A DNA stretch of 64,000 nucleotides from Trichomonas vaginalis G3 (lineage: Eukaryota > Parabasalia > Trichomonadida > Trichomonadidae), in assembly GCF_026262505.1 (NCBI RefSeq), contig NC_067208.1, forward strand, positions 18,919,962 through 18,983,961, written 5' to 3'. Both the position numbers and the translations under genes were made by a program. Shown here one piece after another: positions 29,745 through 40,435 of this stretch (position 1 is the stretch's first letter; every line of letters begins with the position of its first letter). The notes under the pieces were generated by a model. It was not told the origin of the DNA and searched no databases. It saw only the letters and a program-made list of their open reading frames with translations.

Positions 29745-30194
29745 ATGTCTAGCGATTTCGCTATCTATATTCGAGACAAGCTTTTCGACAGCAAAACATC
29801 TGTCGACCATAAAATCTTACATAGTGTAAACAAGAAAGGTGAATTTGTTCTAAAGTTCTGTTTCTGGGAATATGACAAGAACCATAAAACATTACAAAGA
29901 GCAGTCTTAAAATTTGTCAATGACAGACTTGTTGACAGAGATGACGCCGATTGGAAAGATGAAGTCCAACAAAAGTTCTTAGAATGCAAAGAAGACACAT
30001 GCGCTGTTCTTGAAGATGAAATAGAAAACAGAATAGATGAGCTATTAAAGGACAAAGAACGTTTACATAGATATGGTTCTGAGAAATTTGACATATCTCC
30101 ACCAGAGAAGAAGAAGAAAGAAAAGAAAGAGAAAAAAGTAGAAGAGAAGAAAGAACCTGAACCAGTTCCAGAGAAGGGGAGATATGACATGTAA
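29745..30194 (+). CDS. Unrecognised 149-residue protein with charged tail
   Basis: N-terminal about 75 residues compact (SSDFAIYIRDKLFDSKTSVD, then LKFCFWEYDKNHKTLQ), then an acidic helical region, and a C-terminus of almost only K and E (PPEKKKKEKKEKKVEEKKEP). It is divergent from the ATPase with 36 bases between starts. The gene is preserved in both elements, but the copy-2 form looks broken. Confidence 0.55.
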   Translation: MSSDFAIYIRDKLFDSKTSVDHKILHSVNKKGEFVLKFCFWEYDKNHKTLQRAVLKFVNDRLVDRDDADWKDEVQQKFLECKEDTCAVLEDEIENRIDELLKDKERLHRYGSEKFDISPPEKKKKEKKEKKVEEKKEPEPVPEKGRYDM

Positions 30195-30210
30195 AAATAA
30201 AATTTTATTT

Positions 30211-30630
30211 TTAGAACATTTCTGGGTCAATGTCAATGTTCTCTTCCTCTTTAGGAGTAAACACTGGCTTAGACTCTAAAATCTTTTTACCCAATTTACC
30301 TTGAACTTCTACAACTTTAGACTCATAATATTCATAGTCGTCTGTCTTCTTTGGTTCATAAGGTATAACAAGTTTGTATGCTTTGCCTTCTTCGAGTTTT
30401 GAGAACTTTCTGTCAAAATTTTCTTTGACTGTTAACAAACCTTCTATGTCTAAGTCTTCAAATTTCGCACCATTTTTAGTCACAATAGCAAACTTAACTG
30501 GTTCGATGTTCCAAACTTTGCTGAATGAAGACTTTTCAAAATGGTAGAAGTAAACATTCAAATATGTGAATGGGTCTAGTTCTTCTTTAAGTCCTGACAT
30601 GTACTTGTTTACTGAGATGAATTTCGTCAT
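30211..30630 (-). CDS. Unrecognised 139-residue protein, possible OB-fold
   Basis: Alternating strands (YLNVYFYHFEKSSFSKVWNI, VKFAIVTKNGAKFEDLDIEG), then KAYKLVIPYEPKK and an acidic end (EEENIDIDPEMF). The acidic C-terminal tail and size fit a single-stranded DNA-binding protein, and it lies beside the helicase gene. That is a weak inference. A homologue is at 54434-54856. Confidence 0.5.
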   Translation of the reverse strand: MTKFISVNKYMSGLKEELDPFTYLNVYFYHFEKSSFSKVWNIEPVKFAIVTKNGAKFEDLDIEGLLTVKENFDRKFSKLEEGKAYKLVIPYEPKKTDDYEYYESKVVEVQGKLGKKILESKPVFTPKEEENIDIDPEMF

Positions 30631-30649
30631 CTTTTCTATCGGATAAAAA

Positions 30650-31897
30650 AATATTTTTTTTAAATTTACTCAGAAAAATTTTCTTTGTATATACACCATT
30701 CTGAACATCTAAAAGACTTTTGACATTTGCCAAGAATGTACGTTTAGAAGCTGCCATATAACCATATTCTTGACAATATTGTTTATACGAATCGTACAAT
30801 GACCTTTCATCTAAACACTCAAAGTCGCTTTCTTCTATGAACAGTTCATAAACACTCTTGTTTGCTTCTAACAATGTTTGTCGCTCTTCGGTATGTGGAA
30901 TTTGTCTTGGATTGAACTTAGAAATATCTAATGTCATGAAATATGAGAACAAGTGGTTGTAAAAGTCAGATGTCAAAGTTTCTGCTAAGTCGTCAAAATA
31001 TTCTGTATCTTGCATATGAGAATCTGACGTTCTGACAACTACATATCTTCTGTCAGAACTTTCTAACTTCATCGGAACACATTGTTTGAAACCATAATGA
31101 AGTTTGCAACATTTTCACAAACTCTTTGGTCTTTATACTTTCTTTCAACAACTCCAACTTTGTCTGTTATAAGACTCTTCAAAGCATCTGAGTTCAAAAC
31201 TTTTGTTGTATCTATACTTTGAAGTTCATTGCAAACTATAAGTTTCATATTCTCTATTGAGGAGTTAAACTTGCCACAGATGTTTTCTAAGTTTGTCATA
31301 TTCGGATTCGAATAACCTCTAACAGTTTGCACAAAATATCTGTAAAGAAATGTATTCTTACCTGTTCCTTGTTTTCCAATTATAATGAGAGCAGTTTCAT
31401 TTTTAGCACTTGGATGTTGTAAGATATTTGCAAACCAACATAAGATATACTCATAGACTCTTTCGTTTCCATTGCATATAATTTCTTTGACATGGTCTAA
31501 CCAAGCTTCTATAATACTTGTTTCCATTCTACTTGTTCGTATTTATATCCAAGTGAAGATAGAATAGAAGTTTGGAGAAGGTGTATAGAACTTTATACCT
31601 CGAACTGAAAAATCTTCTAACTTTGACAATAAGATATCCCAAGCATCTAACATCTTCATTCCAACTTGTACAACTTTTATTTTCTTAAGTTTCTGTCTAC
31701 ATTCTTGTTCAAACTATTGTTGCTCTTGGTTTGTTAAAGACAACATCCCATTCTTTCATGACATAACATTCTGGGGCAGAGTCAACATAAATGACTAAAC
31801 GTTTCAAATTCTCGACTGCTTTGTTATAGTCTCTAAATGGACACATATTTCTGAATGCTTGGAAGTCATAAAAATCTGAAACATCTATTCTGTACAT
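30650..31897 (-). pseudogene. SF3 helicase, D5-like (element part, broken)
   Basis: LIIIGKQGTGKNTFLYRYF is a Walker A of the SF3 type, MKLIVCNELQ is the B motif region, and FIMVSNN the motif C/sensor, followed by YKQYCQEYGYMAASKRTF typical of D5-like C-terminal helices. The enzyme would unwind DNA in element replication. SF3 helicases are regular in virophages and giant viruses and less so in animal Polintons. It looks broken, about three breaks. Homologue at 53162-54385. Confidence 0.75.
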
Positions 31898-31927
31898 TTT
31901 TATAAAAATAAAAAAAATATTATTTTT

Positions 31928-32723
31928 TTATTCTTGACTTTGTTGTTCCATTTGTTGCATTTGTTGTTCTTGAGCTATTTGTTGTTGAAGTTGTTCTTGT
32001 AATACAATACTTTCACCAGTTGCATCTTCCAATTCGAAACTTTCTGCCGTCATTGACAAATACATAGGACATAAAAGTTTTACAGGAACAAAGTTTGCGT
32101 CAACTAATGTCAACGTTATACTTGCCAAAGTGTTTGAGTTCACTAAGGTTGAAAATTCTGCATTCGAATGAACAATAGGCAAACCAGCAGAGAAAGTATT
32201 GTTTATACGCATAAGTATCTTTTGGTCATAATAGTTTCTGTCGACATTCGAATAACACTTTGAACCTAAGTTTGAAACAATATATAAGATTGGTGTGCTT
32301 AATGTCAATGGAATAGACATTCCTTGTATGACACCTTTTCCTGTTATAGGAAACTGTTGGTAGTAAAAACCAGAAATAAGTTTTGTATTATAGCTCATAT
32401 CGTTTATAGTAAACTCAGTCGGACATCCAAACATAATGAAACCTGCTCTAGTTGCAGCACATGTTACACCGTACTTAAAGTATTAAATAAGTCAACAAAA
32501 CCTGTTGGTGTATATCTGAGTAAGTATCTTCAAAGGAGTATTTTTTACCATTCACAACAATAAAGTCTTCTGGTGTCAAAAGAGCAAAACAGGCTTTAGT
32601 CGTCATTGTGTTTAAGGTTAGTTTACAATATCGTCCTTGAGGACTTTGTAAGTTTGTTGTTATAGAATTATATGACTCATGGTTTTTAGTCGTAATAGTA
32701 TAAACCATTATGTCTTCTGCCAT
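31928..32723 (-). pseudogene. Candidate minor capsid (penton) protein (element part, broken)
   Basis: Same protein as the whole-looking 262-residue frame at 52347-53135. Beta-rich, with FSAGLPIVHSNAEFSTLVNS and VDANFVPVKLLCPMYLSMTA, then a Q-rich end. See the copy-2 entry for the assignment. Confidence 0.55.
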
Positions 32724-32727
32724 TTAC

Positions 32728-33302
32728 TTAGCAAATAAACTTTAATGAAATGTTGTGGTCGTCAATTTTTATAACGTCTGGGAAACTATATTTTAAGTTC
32801 AACGTTTCACCTCCTTTCATAACGTATATCTTGTCAATGGCATTATATGAAACACCACAGCAACTAATGTCGGGTTCTATTTCTTTGATGTTTATATCGT
32901 CTGCCTCTGTCAAAAGTTTCAATAGTTCTTTCAAAACTTCATGAGGTGCAATGACATATGAGTTCACTTTTACAGGGTTGTGTTCGACCAAGTTTAACAT
33001 TATACTTAAAGCTTGACAAATCTTCTCCTGAGTTTGAAGTTTGTCTTTCAGTTGTTGGTAGTCATTTCGAATATCTGCAACAGAACTTAAGTCTCTGTTA
33101 ACTTCAGGATATGTTGGTTCTTTTACAGGAACAATTGTTATACCATCTTCGTCTTCGTATGGTTTCCCCACTTCAACATCTCTGTCTTTGACATTGACAA
33201 TAACACTTTGACTGTTTGTTGAGTTGGTGAATTTAACTTCACATCTGCCACCGCCATTAAACCTTTTGAAACACTTACGCTTCTATTTTTCGGAAATGAC
33301 AT
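32728..33302 (-). CDS. Unrecognised protein between capsid genes
   Basis: A start MSFPKNRSVSVSKGLMAV and main part with EDGITIVPVKEPTYPEVNRD, a helical block (YQQLKDKLQTQEKICQALSI) and a beta-like end (CGVSYNAIDKIYVMKGGETL). It lies between the candidate minor capsid gene and a divergent small gene, with an 18-bp spacer to the latter. Whether one frame covers all of it is not certain. Homologue at 51762-52342. Confidence 0.5.
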
Positions 33303-33320
33303 TTTACTTAGAATAAAAAG
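33303..33320. promoter_or_regulatory. 18-bp divergent intergenic promoter
   Basis: TTTTACTTAGAATAAAAAG-type sequence fills the gap between two opposite starts. The same arrangement and length recur at 51744-51761 in copy 2. Confidence 0.5.
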
Positions 33321-33548
33321 ATGGACGTATTCGGATATCTTATTGAATTGAAGCAGAACAAAGTTTATACTCACAAACAATACAAATACATTGACAGAAT
33401 AGTTCTTTACACAAACAATGGAAAATGTTATAGAATAGCAGTCTTTGCTGAACCTAAATATTTTCATAAAGCAAAGAAAGTTGGTATAACTGAAATGGTG
33501 AAAGTTCTTGAAGCAGACAAAAATATAACAACTTACAGATATTACTAA
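33321..33548 (+). CDS. Small unrecognised protein opposite the capsid gene end
   Basis: MDVFGYLIELKQNKVYTHKQ, then YKYIDRIVLYTNNGKCYRIA, a compact alternating pattern. The copy-2 homologue (51231-51743) is longer and runs antisense into the end of the major capsid gene. No family recognised. Confidence 0.45.
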   Translation: MDVFGYLIELKQNKVYTHKQYKYIDRIVLYTNNGKCYRIAVFAEPKYFHKAKKVGITEMVKVLEADKNITTYRYY

Positions 33549-33627
33549 AGGAAGTTTATCTTACAATATTATGTCAAAACTGGCGTACTGTCAATATTTG
33601 ACGGAGAGAAGTCAGTTCAAGAACAAC

Positions 33628-36600
33628 TTACTGACCTGCTGCCAAAATCTGCTCGATGGAAGCTGTCGTTATGCCAATCTGAGGAGCCCCAGCAGGTTTC
33701 ATCGAACGAATCTTCAAAAGAGCATCTTCCGTGAAAAGTGCTATTGGTTTTGTAAACTTCTTTGCTCTCAATTCATCTGGACCGTCTCTGTCACCAGTAT
33801 ATTGTATTTGAACTGTACCAACAGTTGAAATACCACCCATAAAGTCTTCTGAGTCAGCAAATGGAATGCCAAGCCAAAAGTTTGAACGGTCTCCATTTGT
33901 ATATTGAGTTTTTTGACCTCCTGTATGAGTCCATACTTTCACATATGGCATAATAGAACTTTGCATTTCAGGGTTAATGGTTGTTGTGAAGTTGTTGTTA
34001 AAGTTCATAGCATCTAATGTCAAGTTGTATGACCTCATATCCTCAACTGTAGAATATTCTTCTCTTGGATAATATTTGCCATCTATGTTTATATGATATT
34101 TAATACCAGGGTTGTAGAAACAAGAATAGTCATTTATAGTTCGTCTGAACAGTACAAACATAGTATCTGCATGTTTCATTGCAGTTGTTAAAGCAATATC
34201 TGTTCTTGCACCTGGGTCAGCACTTTGGTTTCCAACTTCACCTGCAAAGTCTTTGACAGATATTTGGTGTATAGGGAACATAAGTGGAACTGCAATATAT
34301 TTGGCAGCTAAAGCATTTGAAATATCTGGGTCCAACATATAGACTGCAAGTCTGCTTTCTATTCTCTTGCATTCAAACTTTTCGCATGTGAACTTAACTG
34401 GGTCCCAAGCAGTTCCAGCAGCATTGAAATAATAGTTTACTTCATTGTTGAAGTTTGAGAAACCAAAGTCTAAGTCAACTTTGTCTTTGCAAAATTCGGC
34501 GAATGACGTTTGATTTGTTCCCTTTACGTCTGTAATAGTGAATGGGTCTTGTGTTGGTGCAATGACTAAGTTATTTTTGCTTGGAGTAAGTTCGATAGAA
34601 ATTTTTCCTGCCCAGTTTGGCAAGTATCTTAAAAACCTGAAGATGAGGAAAGATGACAAAGGAACTCTAAGTTTCAGTTTTACTTTAGTGGCAGCAGTTC
34701 CATCTGAACCAGAAAGGTTAACATAAACTCCTGGAACGTTAGGGTCAAGTCTTCTTATTTTCTCAATAGTTGCATACTGGTCTGTTTGTTCTCTAGCTTG
34801 TGGTTGTACTGAGTTTCTCAAAGCGAACCATTCATAGTTTGCCCATGTTACTGTTTGAACTAAGTCAGAGTTAGAATATATCTTATATCCCATGAAAACT
34901 TCTGGAGCATATTGGTATCCGACATAGAAAATTCCATTGCAACCTTTCTTGTCAGACAACTTGGCAGAAGGTTTTATTTCAATGTCTTGTTCCACGTATA
35001 AGAATGAGTTGTCAATAGAAATAATATGAAACCTGTCGCAAGCAATATCTACTGTTGTTGAAGAACCTTCTCCAAACTCACCTACGTTTCCATAAGAAAC
35101 AGCAGTTGTATATTCGTAAGTTCCAGGAACTATTTCTGACCTTCTAATGGCATTGTCGCATTCGTTATACCATTCGGAAACATTTCCGTTCATGGCATCC
35201 AAAACTGTTGGCGTTATATTCTGAGCGGCGTACATTTCATATGGGTAAAAATATAGAATAGTTGGATTTATGTCATAATAGAACCCACTCGGACCAAGCT
35301 TTACTTTCTTCCTGACTGAGTTTTTAACTCTTCTTTTTCCTTCATTGCCACTACTTTCACTAGATGAAGTTACTTCTTCACTACTTTCACTTTGTTCTAC
35401 TCTTCTCTTCTTCTTTGGTGTCGCTTTTGGTAACTTGCCCTCTGCTTCAAGTTGTTGCATCTTTGCCTCATGTTCACCTAGTATGTTGTAAATTTCCCAT
35501 GTCCTTTTTGCCTTTGGGCTCTGGTCGCCCATCTCAGGTAACCTATATCCTAGAAAGATTTTGTCATAGTTTGTATTTGAGTCTTCGCGTATTGTTTGCA
35601 TGACTCTTTCCTGAGTTTCCGGTTCAAGCTCTTCAAACAGAGCTTGTCCATATGGAATAAGCTCGTTTCCAAATATATGTTTTTGTAGCCATTCTGGTTT
35701 TCTTTCCATGTTACCAATAATATCTTTTGTGAATGGGAAAGCTTTTACCCAATGTTTCAGTCTTGCGTCATTTATTTCTGTAGTTGGTTTTATTTTGTCA
35801 AGGAACATGTTTTTCAATACTAACATTTCATTTGGTACTGTCCATTTGAGTTTTCTTAAATATTCATCCCTTCTCAGTTCATTGTCTGCAAAGTAAGTTT
35901 TTATGACATTTTGCAAACTTTCGTTTGCAAGGTCATGTACAATAGGTTCTCTTCCTTCTCTCTCCCTAACTTTCTTTCTAAACTCTTCACCAAATATACC
36001 ATCTCTATGGTTCTGTGTAGTTCTTTGAGATAAATGTTCTAGAACGTCAGGTGTTATATTTCCATCAGCCATGTTCATTTCATACTGGTCCAAAATATCT
36101 GCATGTTTCATATCTTTCAATGGCATTAAAGCCGCGCTGAAAATACCAGCTATATCTGGTTCACCATTCACTTCCATTGCGTCTACAACTTCTTGGAATT
36201 GAGGTTGTAAGTTTATGAACCACCTATCCGGATTAGCTTTATGACCCCATCTCATTGTAGTTCCATAGTCTGCAGAAACAAAAGTAGGTTTGTTTCCATA
36301 TTGGTTAGGTTCTGAATGAACTTTAAACAATGTTTCATTTCTATATGTTTTGTTGAAATTTAACCTTTTATTTTCACCGAGTTCAGCCAAAGATTGAACG
36401 TTATATGGTCGTAAGTAAAAAGGATTATTGTATTTGCGTACATTTTCTTTCAGTACTTCCATTCTATGCTGAATATTTTCATCTGATGTTGGAGTCTTTT
36501 GTATGTCGGCGAACATTTTTCGATATTCTTCTACTATGTCAGCCGAATTTTTCTTAGACTCTTGGAAAGATTCCATATTCTCCGCATACTCTTGTTGAGG

Positions 36601-36912
36601 GTCAAGATTTTTCGGCTGTTCCAAATCTTCATCTAGTTCTGTGAAGTTAGTTTCCAAAGGAGGGACTTGTTCGTTTCCTTCAGGCTCTTCTAGCTGTTGT
36701 TGCTGAACTATTTCTTCCATGTCTGGTTGTATCTGAACTTCTTCCTGTGGAGTTTCTTGTACCTCATCTGCTGGCATTTCATATATTCCGAGACCGTTTT
36801 TAACAAGTTCCCTATCTAAGTCATCCGGACTCATAAACCTTTCTTCTTTCGTTCCGTCTCTATTTTTTACGCGTTTCATGAAGAGAGTTGAATTATCATT
36901 TAGCTCTGACAC
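33628..36912 (-). CDS. Major capsid protein (double jelly-roll) with upstream structural region
   Basis: A 1094-codon open frame with two parts. The last 535 codons, from the internal ATG at 35235 (MYAAQNITPTVLDAMNGNVS), have the beta-rich pattern of a Polinton double jelly-roll capsid protein (RYLPNWAGKISIELTPSKNN, FTCEKFECKRIESRLAVYML, TIGITTASIE-like end). An element-type leader (TATTTTTACCCATATGAA) precedes that ATG, so it may start on its own. The first 558 or so codons are acidic and helical (EEIVQQQQLEEPEG, later QTIREDSNTNYDKIFLGYRL) and belong to an unknown virion protein. In copy 2 the two parts are separate. Confidence 0.7.
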   Translation of the reverse strand: MSELNDNSTLFMKRVKNRDGTKEERFMSPDDLDRELVKNGLGIYEMPADEVQETPQEEVQIQPDMEEIVQQQQLEEPEGNEQVPPLETNFTELDEDLEQPKNLDPQQEYAENMESFQESKKNSADIVEEYRKMFADIQKTPTSDENIQHRMEVLKENVRKYNNPFYLRPYNVQSLAELGENKRLNFNKTYRNETLFKVHSEPNQYGNKPTFVSADYGTTMRWGHKANPDRWFINLQPQFQEVVDAMEVNGEPDIAGIFSAALMPLKDMKHADILDQYEMNMADGNITPDVLEHLSQRTTQNHRDGIFGEEFRKKVREREGREPIVHDLANESLQNVIKTYFADNELRRDEYLRKLKWTVPNEMLVLKNMFLDKIKPTTEINDARLKHWVKAFPFTKDIIGNMERKPEWLQKHIFGNELIPYGQALFEELEPETQERVMQTIREDSNTNYDKIFLGYRLPEMGDQSPKAKRTWEIYNILGEHEAKMQQLEAEGKLPKATPKKKRRVEQSESSEEVTSSSESSGNEGKRRVKNSVRKKVKLGPSGFYYDINPTILYFYPYEMYAAQNITPTVLDAMNGNVSEWYNECDNAIRRSEIVPGTYEYTTAVSYGNVGEFGEGSSTTVDIACDRFHIISIDNSFLYVEQDIEIKPSAKLSDKKGCNGIFYVGYQYAPEVFMGYKIYSNSDLVQTVTWANYEWFALRNSVQPQAREQTDQYATIEKIRRLDPNVPGVYVNLSGSDGTAATKVKLKLRVPLSSFLIFRFLRYLPNWAGKISIELTPSKNNLVIAPTQDPFTITDVKGTNQTSFAEFCKDKVDLDFGFSNFNNEVNYYFNAAGTAWDPVKFTCEKFECKRIESRLAVYMLDPDISNALAAKYIAVPLMFPIHQISVKDFAGEVGNQSADPGARTDIALTTAMKHADTMFVLFRRTINDYSCFYNPGIKYHINIDGKYYPREEYSTVEDMRSYNLTLDAMNFNNNFTTTINPEMQSSIMPYVKVWTHTGGQKTQYTNGDRSNFWLGIPFADSEDFMGGISTVGTVQIQYTGDRDGPDELRAKKFTKPIALFTEDALLKIRSMKPAGAPQIGITTASIEQILAAGQ

Positions 36913-38576
36913 AAATATCTCGGAGTAAATTCATTCATGTCATTTGGATGATATGCTATTAAATCATATCCCTTAGCGAGCTTGTATTTTCCAGGTTTGA
37001 GATTATATCCCATTTGGTGCTGAACCATAAAGCTAAATAGGTTCGGGTCAGTATTTCCTTCCTTGAACTTTCTAATAGCTTCTTTATATCTGTCACTAAA
37101 GTCAAGAGTATCTGGGTAACCATAATCTTCCTTAAGCATTTTTAAGAATTCTTGGTTTCCTTTTCTCTACTTCTTTTATGTCCTTGCTCTGTTTGTGGTT
37201 GTTGTGCTGGTTGTGAGGTGTTGTTGTGCAGGTTTTGAACTGTTGGTTGTGTGCTGTTTTGAACTGTTGGTTTTGTTGTTGTGGTGCTGGATTTTGAACT
37301 GTTGGTTGTTGTTGTGGTGCATGCCTGTGTCTGTGTCCATGTGACGATGTAAATGTTTTAGGTAGTCCTGGTGCAGGTGCTTCTCTTGGAGGGTTTGGTG
37401 GTATATAAGTTCCACCAGCTGGCACATATGTTCCATCTGCAGCATAATGTCCTACCTGACTTTTCGTTTTTAAGAAAGCATTTACTAGGTCTGTTTTGGT
37501 CTGTTGTAACTCTTTTTCTTGACTTTCCACAACAGTTGCTCTAACGGCGTCATAGGCACTTTGAACTGCCTGTCTCGTTGCTGCATCTGTTATTTTCGTC
37601 ATATTTTGTGCTACTTCTCTTAACTCTTTGTCGAAACCTTCAGACTTCAGTTTCTTTCCAGATGAGAAGTCGTTCACTAGTTTCACCTTACTATGAAGAG
37701 CTTCGAAGGCATTCTTAAAGTCAGCATTCATTAAAGCTTCATTTGAACTGTCTTCATCCGCTTGTATTTTTGTCCTTATTGACCCTATAAGTTGGGCTGC
37801 TTTAGCGTTGGCTTGGGCATCTAACCAGTCATTATTAGCTTTTATATATTCTGCGCTTTTCATTGCCTTTTGCATGGCTGCGTCGTTATTTTTACTTTCT
37901 TGTGCTAAGTTTTCATACTGTACGGTTTGGTTTTGCAACTGTAAAAGTTTTTCTGCCTTTACATTTGCTTCAACTTCTTTTTTATACTCATCGCTATCCA
38001 TATATGTCTTCAGGCTTTTTGTTTTATCTCTTCATCTTTCAGTACTTTATATTGAGTAGTATGGTTTTTCAAATTTATAACATCTTGTTCCATTTTTGCT
38101 ACTTCTGCTGCTTTTTCTGACACTTTTTTCGCATATTCCTCTGTACTTAGTTCTTTCAGTTGTTCTTCTTTCTTCTTTTTCTCTACGTTTAACTCATTGA
38201 GTTTCTTTGTGTGTCTGTCATATTCTAGTTTCTTTTCGTTTTCACTTATTTGTTTCTGTATGTCTATGTTTGACTTTTTGACATCTGTTATTTGATTTTT
38301 GAGTGAACTCAAATTCATTTGACTTTGAGGGTTATAAGCTGTTCCGTCTGCAGCTCCACCATAGCCTGCCATTTTCGCTAAAAGTGCCGCTCTTAAACCT
38401 CCACTCTGTGCACCAATAACTCGGTTTAAAAGCATAGGGTTGCTTGACATTTGTTGCAACATAGTGGGGTCATTCATCATTTGTTGTTGCAACTGTTGTT
38501 GTGGTGTCAGTTTTACTATTGGATGTTTCAATGCTCCCTTCCTCTTACGTATATTCTTACGTAGCTTACGTGGCAT
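36900..38576 (-). pseudogene. Coiled-coil structural protein (element part, broken)
   Basis: Begins MPRKLRKNIRKRKGALKHP, a basic start that could bind DNA, then a Q/M-rich stretch, long coiled coil (KQISENEKKLEYDRHTKKLN), a Pro/His/Gln-rich region with SSHGHRHRH, and a part continuous with the upstream region of the capsid frame. The 528-codon frame at 46606-48192 in copy 2 is the homologue. Possibly a core or scaffolding protein. Looks broken, about three breaks. Confidence 0.6.
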
Positions 38577-38679
38577 TTTAAGTGAAGTTAAAAAGCGGTT
38601 TTTGACAGATGTTTATATGACACTTTTTGTTCAGCACAAAAAACTACTCGGTCAAAGTGTTGTCAGTTTTGTAAAATAA

Positions 38680-39006
38680 CCGTCCTATCTCATTTTAAGG
38701 AAAAGGCTTCTCAAAGTATACTTCCTTGGAACGCCTGTAACTTTTCCTGTAGCGACGATAGACCCTTACTTGTCCGGACAAAGTTATACTATTTTGAGTG
38801 CTCTACAAAAAAGTCAACGGCGACGACTCTCAAAAACCGTTGTGTAAAAAGTTTTACCGTTGGACAAAAAAGTATATATAGAAAACAAAAAACGTTTATA
38901 GTTCATTCAATATTTGAGATAACGTTTTCCAACGGTAACTATTAAATAAAATAAAAAATAGAGGGGTCTCCGTTGACGAAAACGGTTTATTCAAACTTTT
39001 CTATGA
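38680..39006. other. Non-coding stretch with AACGGT/ACCGTT words
   Basis: No gene. Several copies of AACGGT or its complement (CAACGGCGACG, AAACCGTTGTG, TTACCGTTGGAC, CCAACGGTAAC, GAAAACGGTT) in opposite orientations. This may be an operator cluster for the divergent genes on either side. Confidence 0.5.
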
Positions 39007-39342
39007 GTGGTCCGAAAAAAACAGTTCATTTTTCATAATGGAAGGAAGAAAAGTGTCGCAAACAATTCGTCGACTACCTCTGCAGTTAAAGTTCCTACAA
39101 CTTATGTCTCACCATTCTCAAAACCCTTACGACCTCCTATAATACCAAAGCAACCTCCTCATACAATTCAAGACAAATTGTCCAACAATTTGAGTTCTTC
39201 TTCTTCTCAAAACACAACAGAAACATCTGAAACAGTTGTCCAAACAGCACCAGAACAAGTTTCACATAGTTTACAATTCAAGACAAATTGTCCAACAATT
39301 TGAGTTCTTCTTCTTCTCAAAAACAACAGAAACATCTGAAAC
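39007..39342 (+). CDS. Ser/Thr/Pro-rich short frame with internal duplication
   Basis: Begins MVRKKQFIFHNGRKKSVANN and becomes S/T/Q-rich. A 60-70 base stretch (ACAATTCAAGACAAATTGTC onward) occurs twice, at about 39168 and about 39270. Whether it is a separate gene or belongs with the next frame is unclear. Confidence 0.35.
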
Positions 39343-39387
39343 AGATTACAACCAATAGAACAAGATATAGTCTCTCAAACTACAAGT

Positions 39388-40230
39388 ATGTTAACAAGAG
39401 CACAATTTCAAGATTTAATTTCTCTTGAACAATATTCGAGTAACGAAACACAAAGCGACGACTGTAACCTCTCGCTACCCGAATCCATTCAAAGAAAATA
39501 CGCCATGAAAAGACTGAAATTGTTGTATAAACTTCTTAACAATTGGGGGGTCGAAGACAACTCAGATTATAGTGAAATGTTTAACAAAGTCATAGAATCT
39601 CTTAAACCAATTGAAAACGACATAAAAAATCCCGGTGTTCTTGTAGACCTTTTCGCCTCAAAATTACCAGTTACAACTAATCTAATAGCAACACAAGCTA
39701 TAGAGCAATTTATTTTATGTTTTCCCAAGCAATATAGACAACACCTGAGGGAAACAAGAATAGGAAAATTTCAATTGGTGTATCCTACAACATACAACTA
39801 TTACGAAGAAGCAAATGAATATGGAGAACTCTCATTCCATTTCACACTTTCAGTTCCTGAGGGAGAAGAAAAAGCAATCTATCATGTACAATCTCTTGCA
39901 GGATGTGAAGGAAAACCTCACATAATAACTACTGTTGCAATTGAGAAACCTGCAAGAGTCGAAGACGATGTTTTGTTCGCGTCCATTGCTGGTTTTGGCA
40001 TGGGAGAGCCAATTCCAATTTCCCATTTCACAGAATACTCAGCACAACATTTTCAAAATGTAGAATTCGTGTTCTACGACCATCAAAAGTTCCTGCTAAC
40101 AAAACCAAAGAAACAATTTGTCTCAATATTTGTTGCTGATCATGTGGCTGACAAAGAGCCATCAGATACTGACTATGAAGAAGAGGAGGAGGAAGAAGAA
40201 AACGATAGCGATGTCGTTCTTATCGAATAA
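39388..40230 (+). CDS. Unrecognised 280-residue acidic-tail protein
   Basis: An N-terminal helical part (ESIQRKYAMKRLKLLYKLLN), a beta-like middle (GELSFHFTLSVPEGEEKAIY), and a tail of D and E (DTDYEEEEEEEENDSDVVLI). It is the last gene before the right terminus and lies outside the segment shared with copy 2. No family recognised. Confidence 0.6.
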   Translation: MLTRAQFQDLISLEQYSSNETQSDDCNLSLPESIQRKYAMKRLKLLYKLLNNWGVEDNSDYSEMFNKVIESLKPIENDIKNPGVLVDLFASKLPVTTNLIATQAIEQFILCFPKQYRQHLRETRIGKFQLVYPTTYNYYEEANEYGELSFHFTLSVPEGEEKAIYHVQSLAGCEGKPHIITTVAIEKPARVEDDVLFASIAGFGMGEPIPISHFTEYSAQHFQNVEFVFYDHQKFLLTKPKKQFVSIFVADHVADKEPSDTDYEEEEEEEENDSDVVLIE

Positions 40231-40281
40231 AAACTTTAATTTTTTACTATATAATTTTTTTAGTTCTCCTCTAGGTTTTCT

Positions 40282-40324
40282 TATGGGCTAGAGGGCACGA
40301 AGTGCCTGGAAGCCCCACTTACCT
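40282..40324. repeat. Right terminal inverted repeat of copy 1
   Basis: Read inward: AGGTAAGTGGGGCTTCCAGG, then CACTTCGTGCC (hairpin GGCAC-TTC-GTGCC), CTCTAGCCC. It corresponds to the left terminus, except that the hairpin word is GGCAC instead of GGCGC. Confidence 0.85.
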
Positions 40325-40400
40325 GACCTAATATAGGATGCTAATTTACTGTGAATTCATAATGTAAAAAGTGTGGGTGTTGTCCTCTATATATACTGTC

Positions 40401-40435
40401 TTAATTCTATCGGCGCGAAGCGCTGATAGAATTAA
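40401..40435. repeat. Hairpin TTAATTCTATCGGCGC
   Basis: A 16-base arm, loop GAA, and the complementary arm with one mismatch, 76 bases outside the Polinton terminus. Shares TTCTATCGGCGC with the hairpin at 41252. Confidence 0.85.

Larger units (their letters stand above)
14886..40324. mobile_element. Polinton/Maverick element, copy 1 (about 25.4 kb)
   Basis: Bounded by inverted termini AGGTAGTGGGGCTTCCAGGC (left) and AGGTAAGTGGGGCTTCCAGG (right, read inward). They start with AG, as Polintons do. It contains an RVE-type integrase, protein-primed family B DNA polymerase, packaging ATPase, major capsid protein and a candidate minor capsid protein, the family hallmark set. It adds an adenine methylase, SF3 helicase, KilA-N proteins and phage-like fibres. 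No clear target duplication is visible. It is a fossil: several genes look whole, others are broken, about ten breaks in all by eye. The very similar second copy suggests a fairly young age. Confidence 0.9.
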
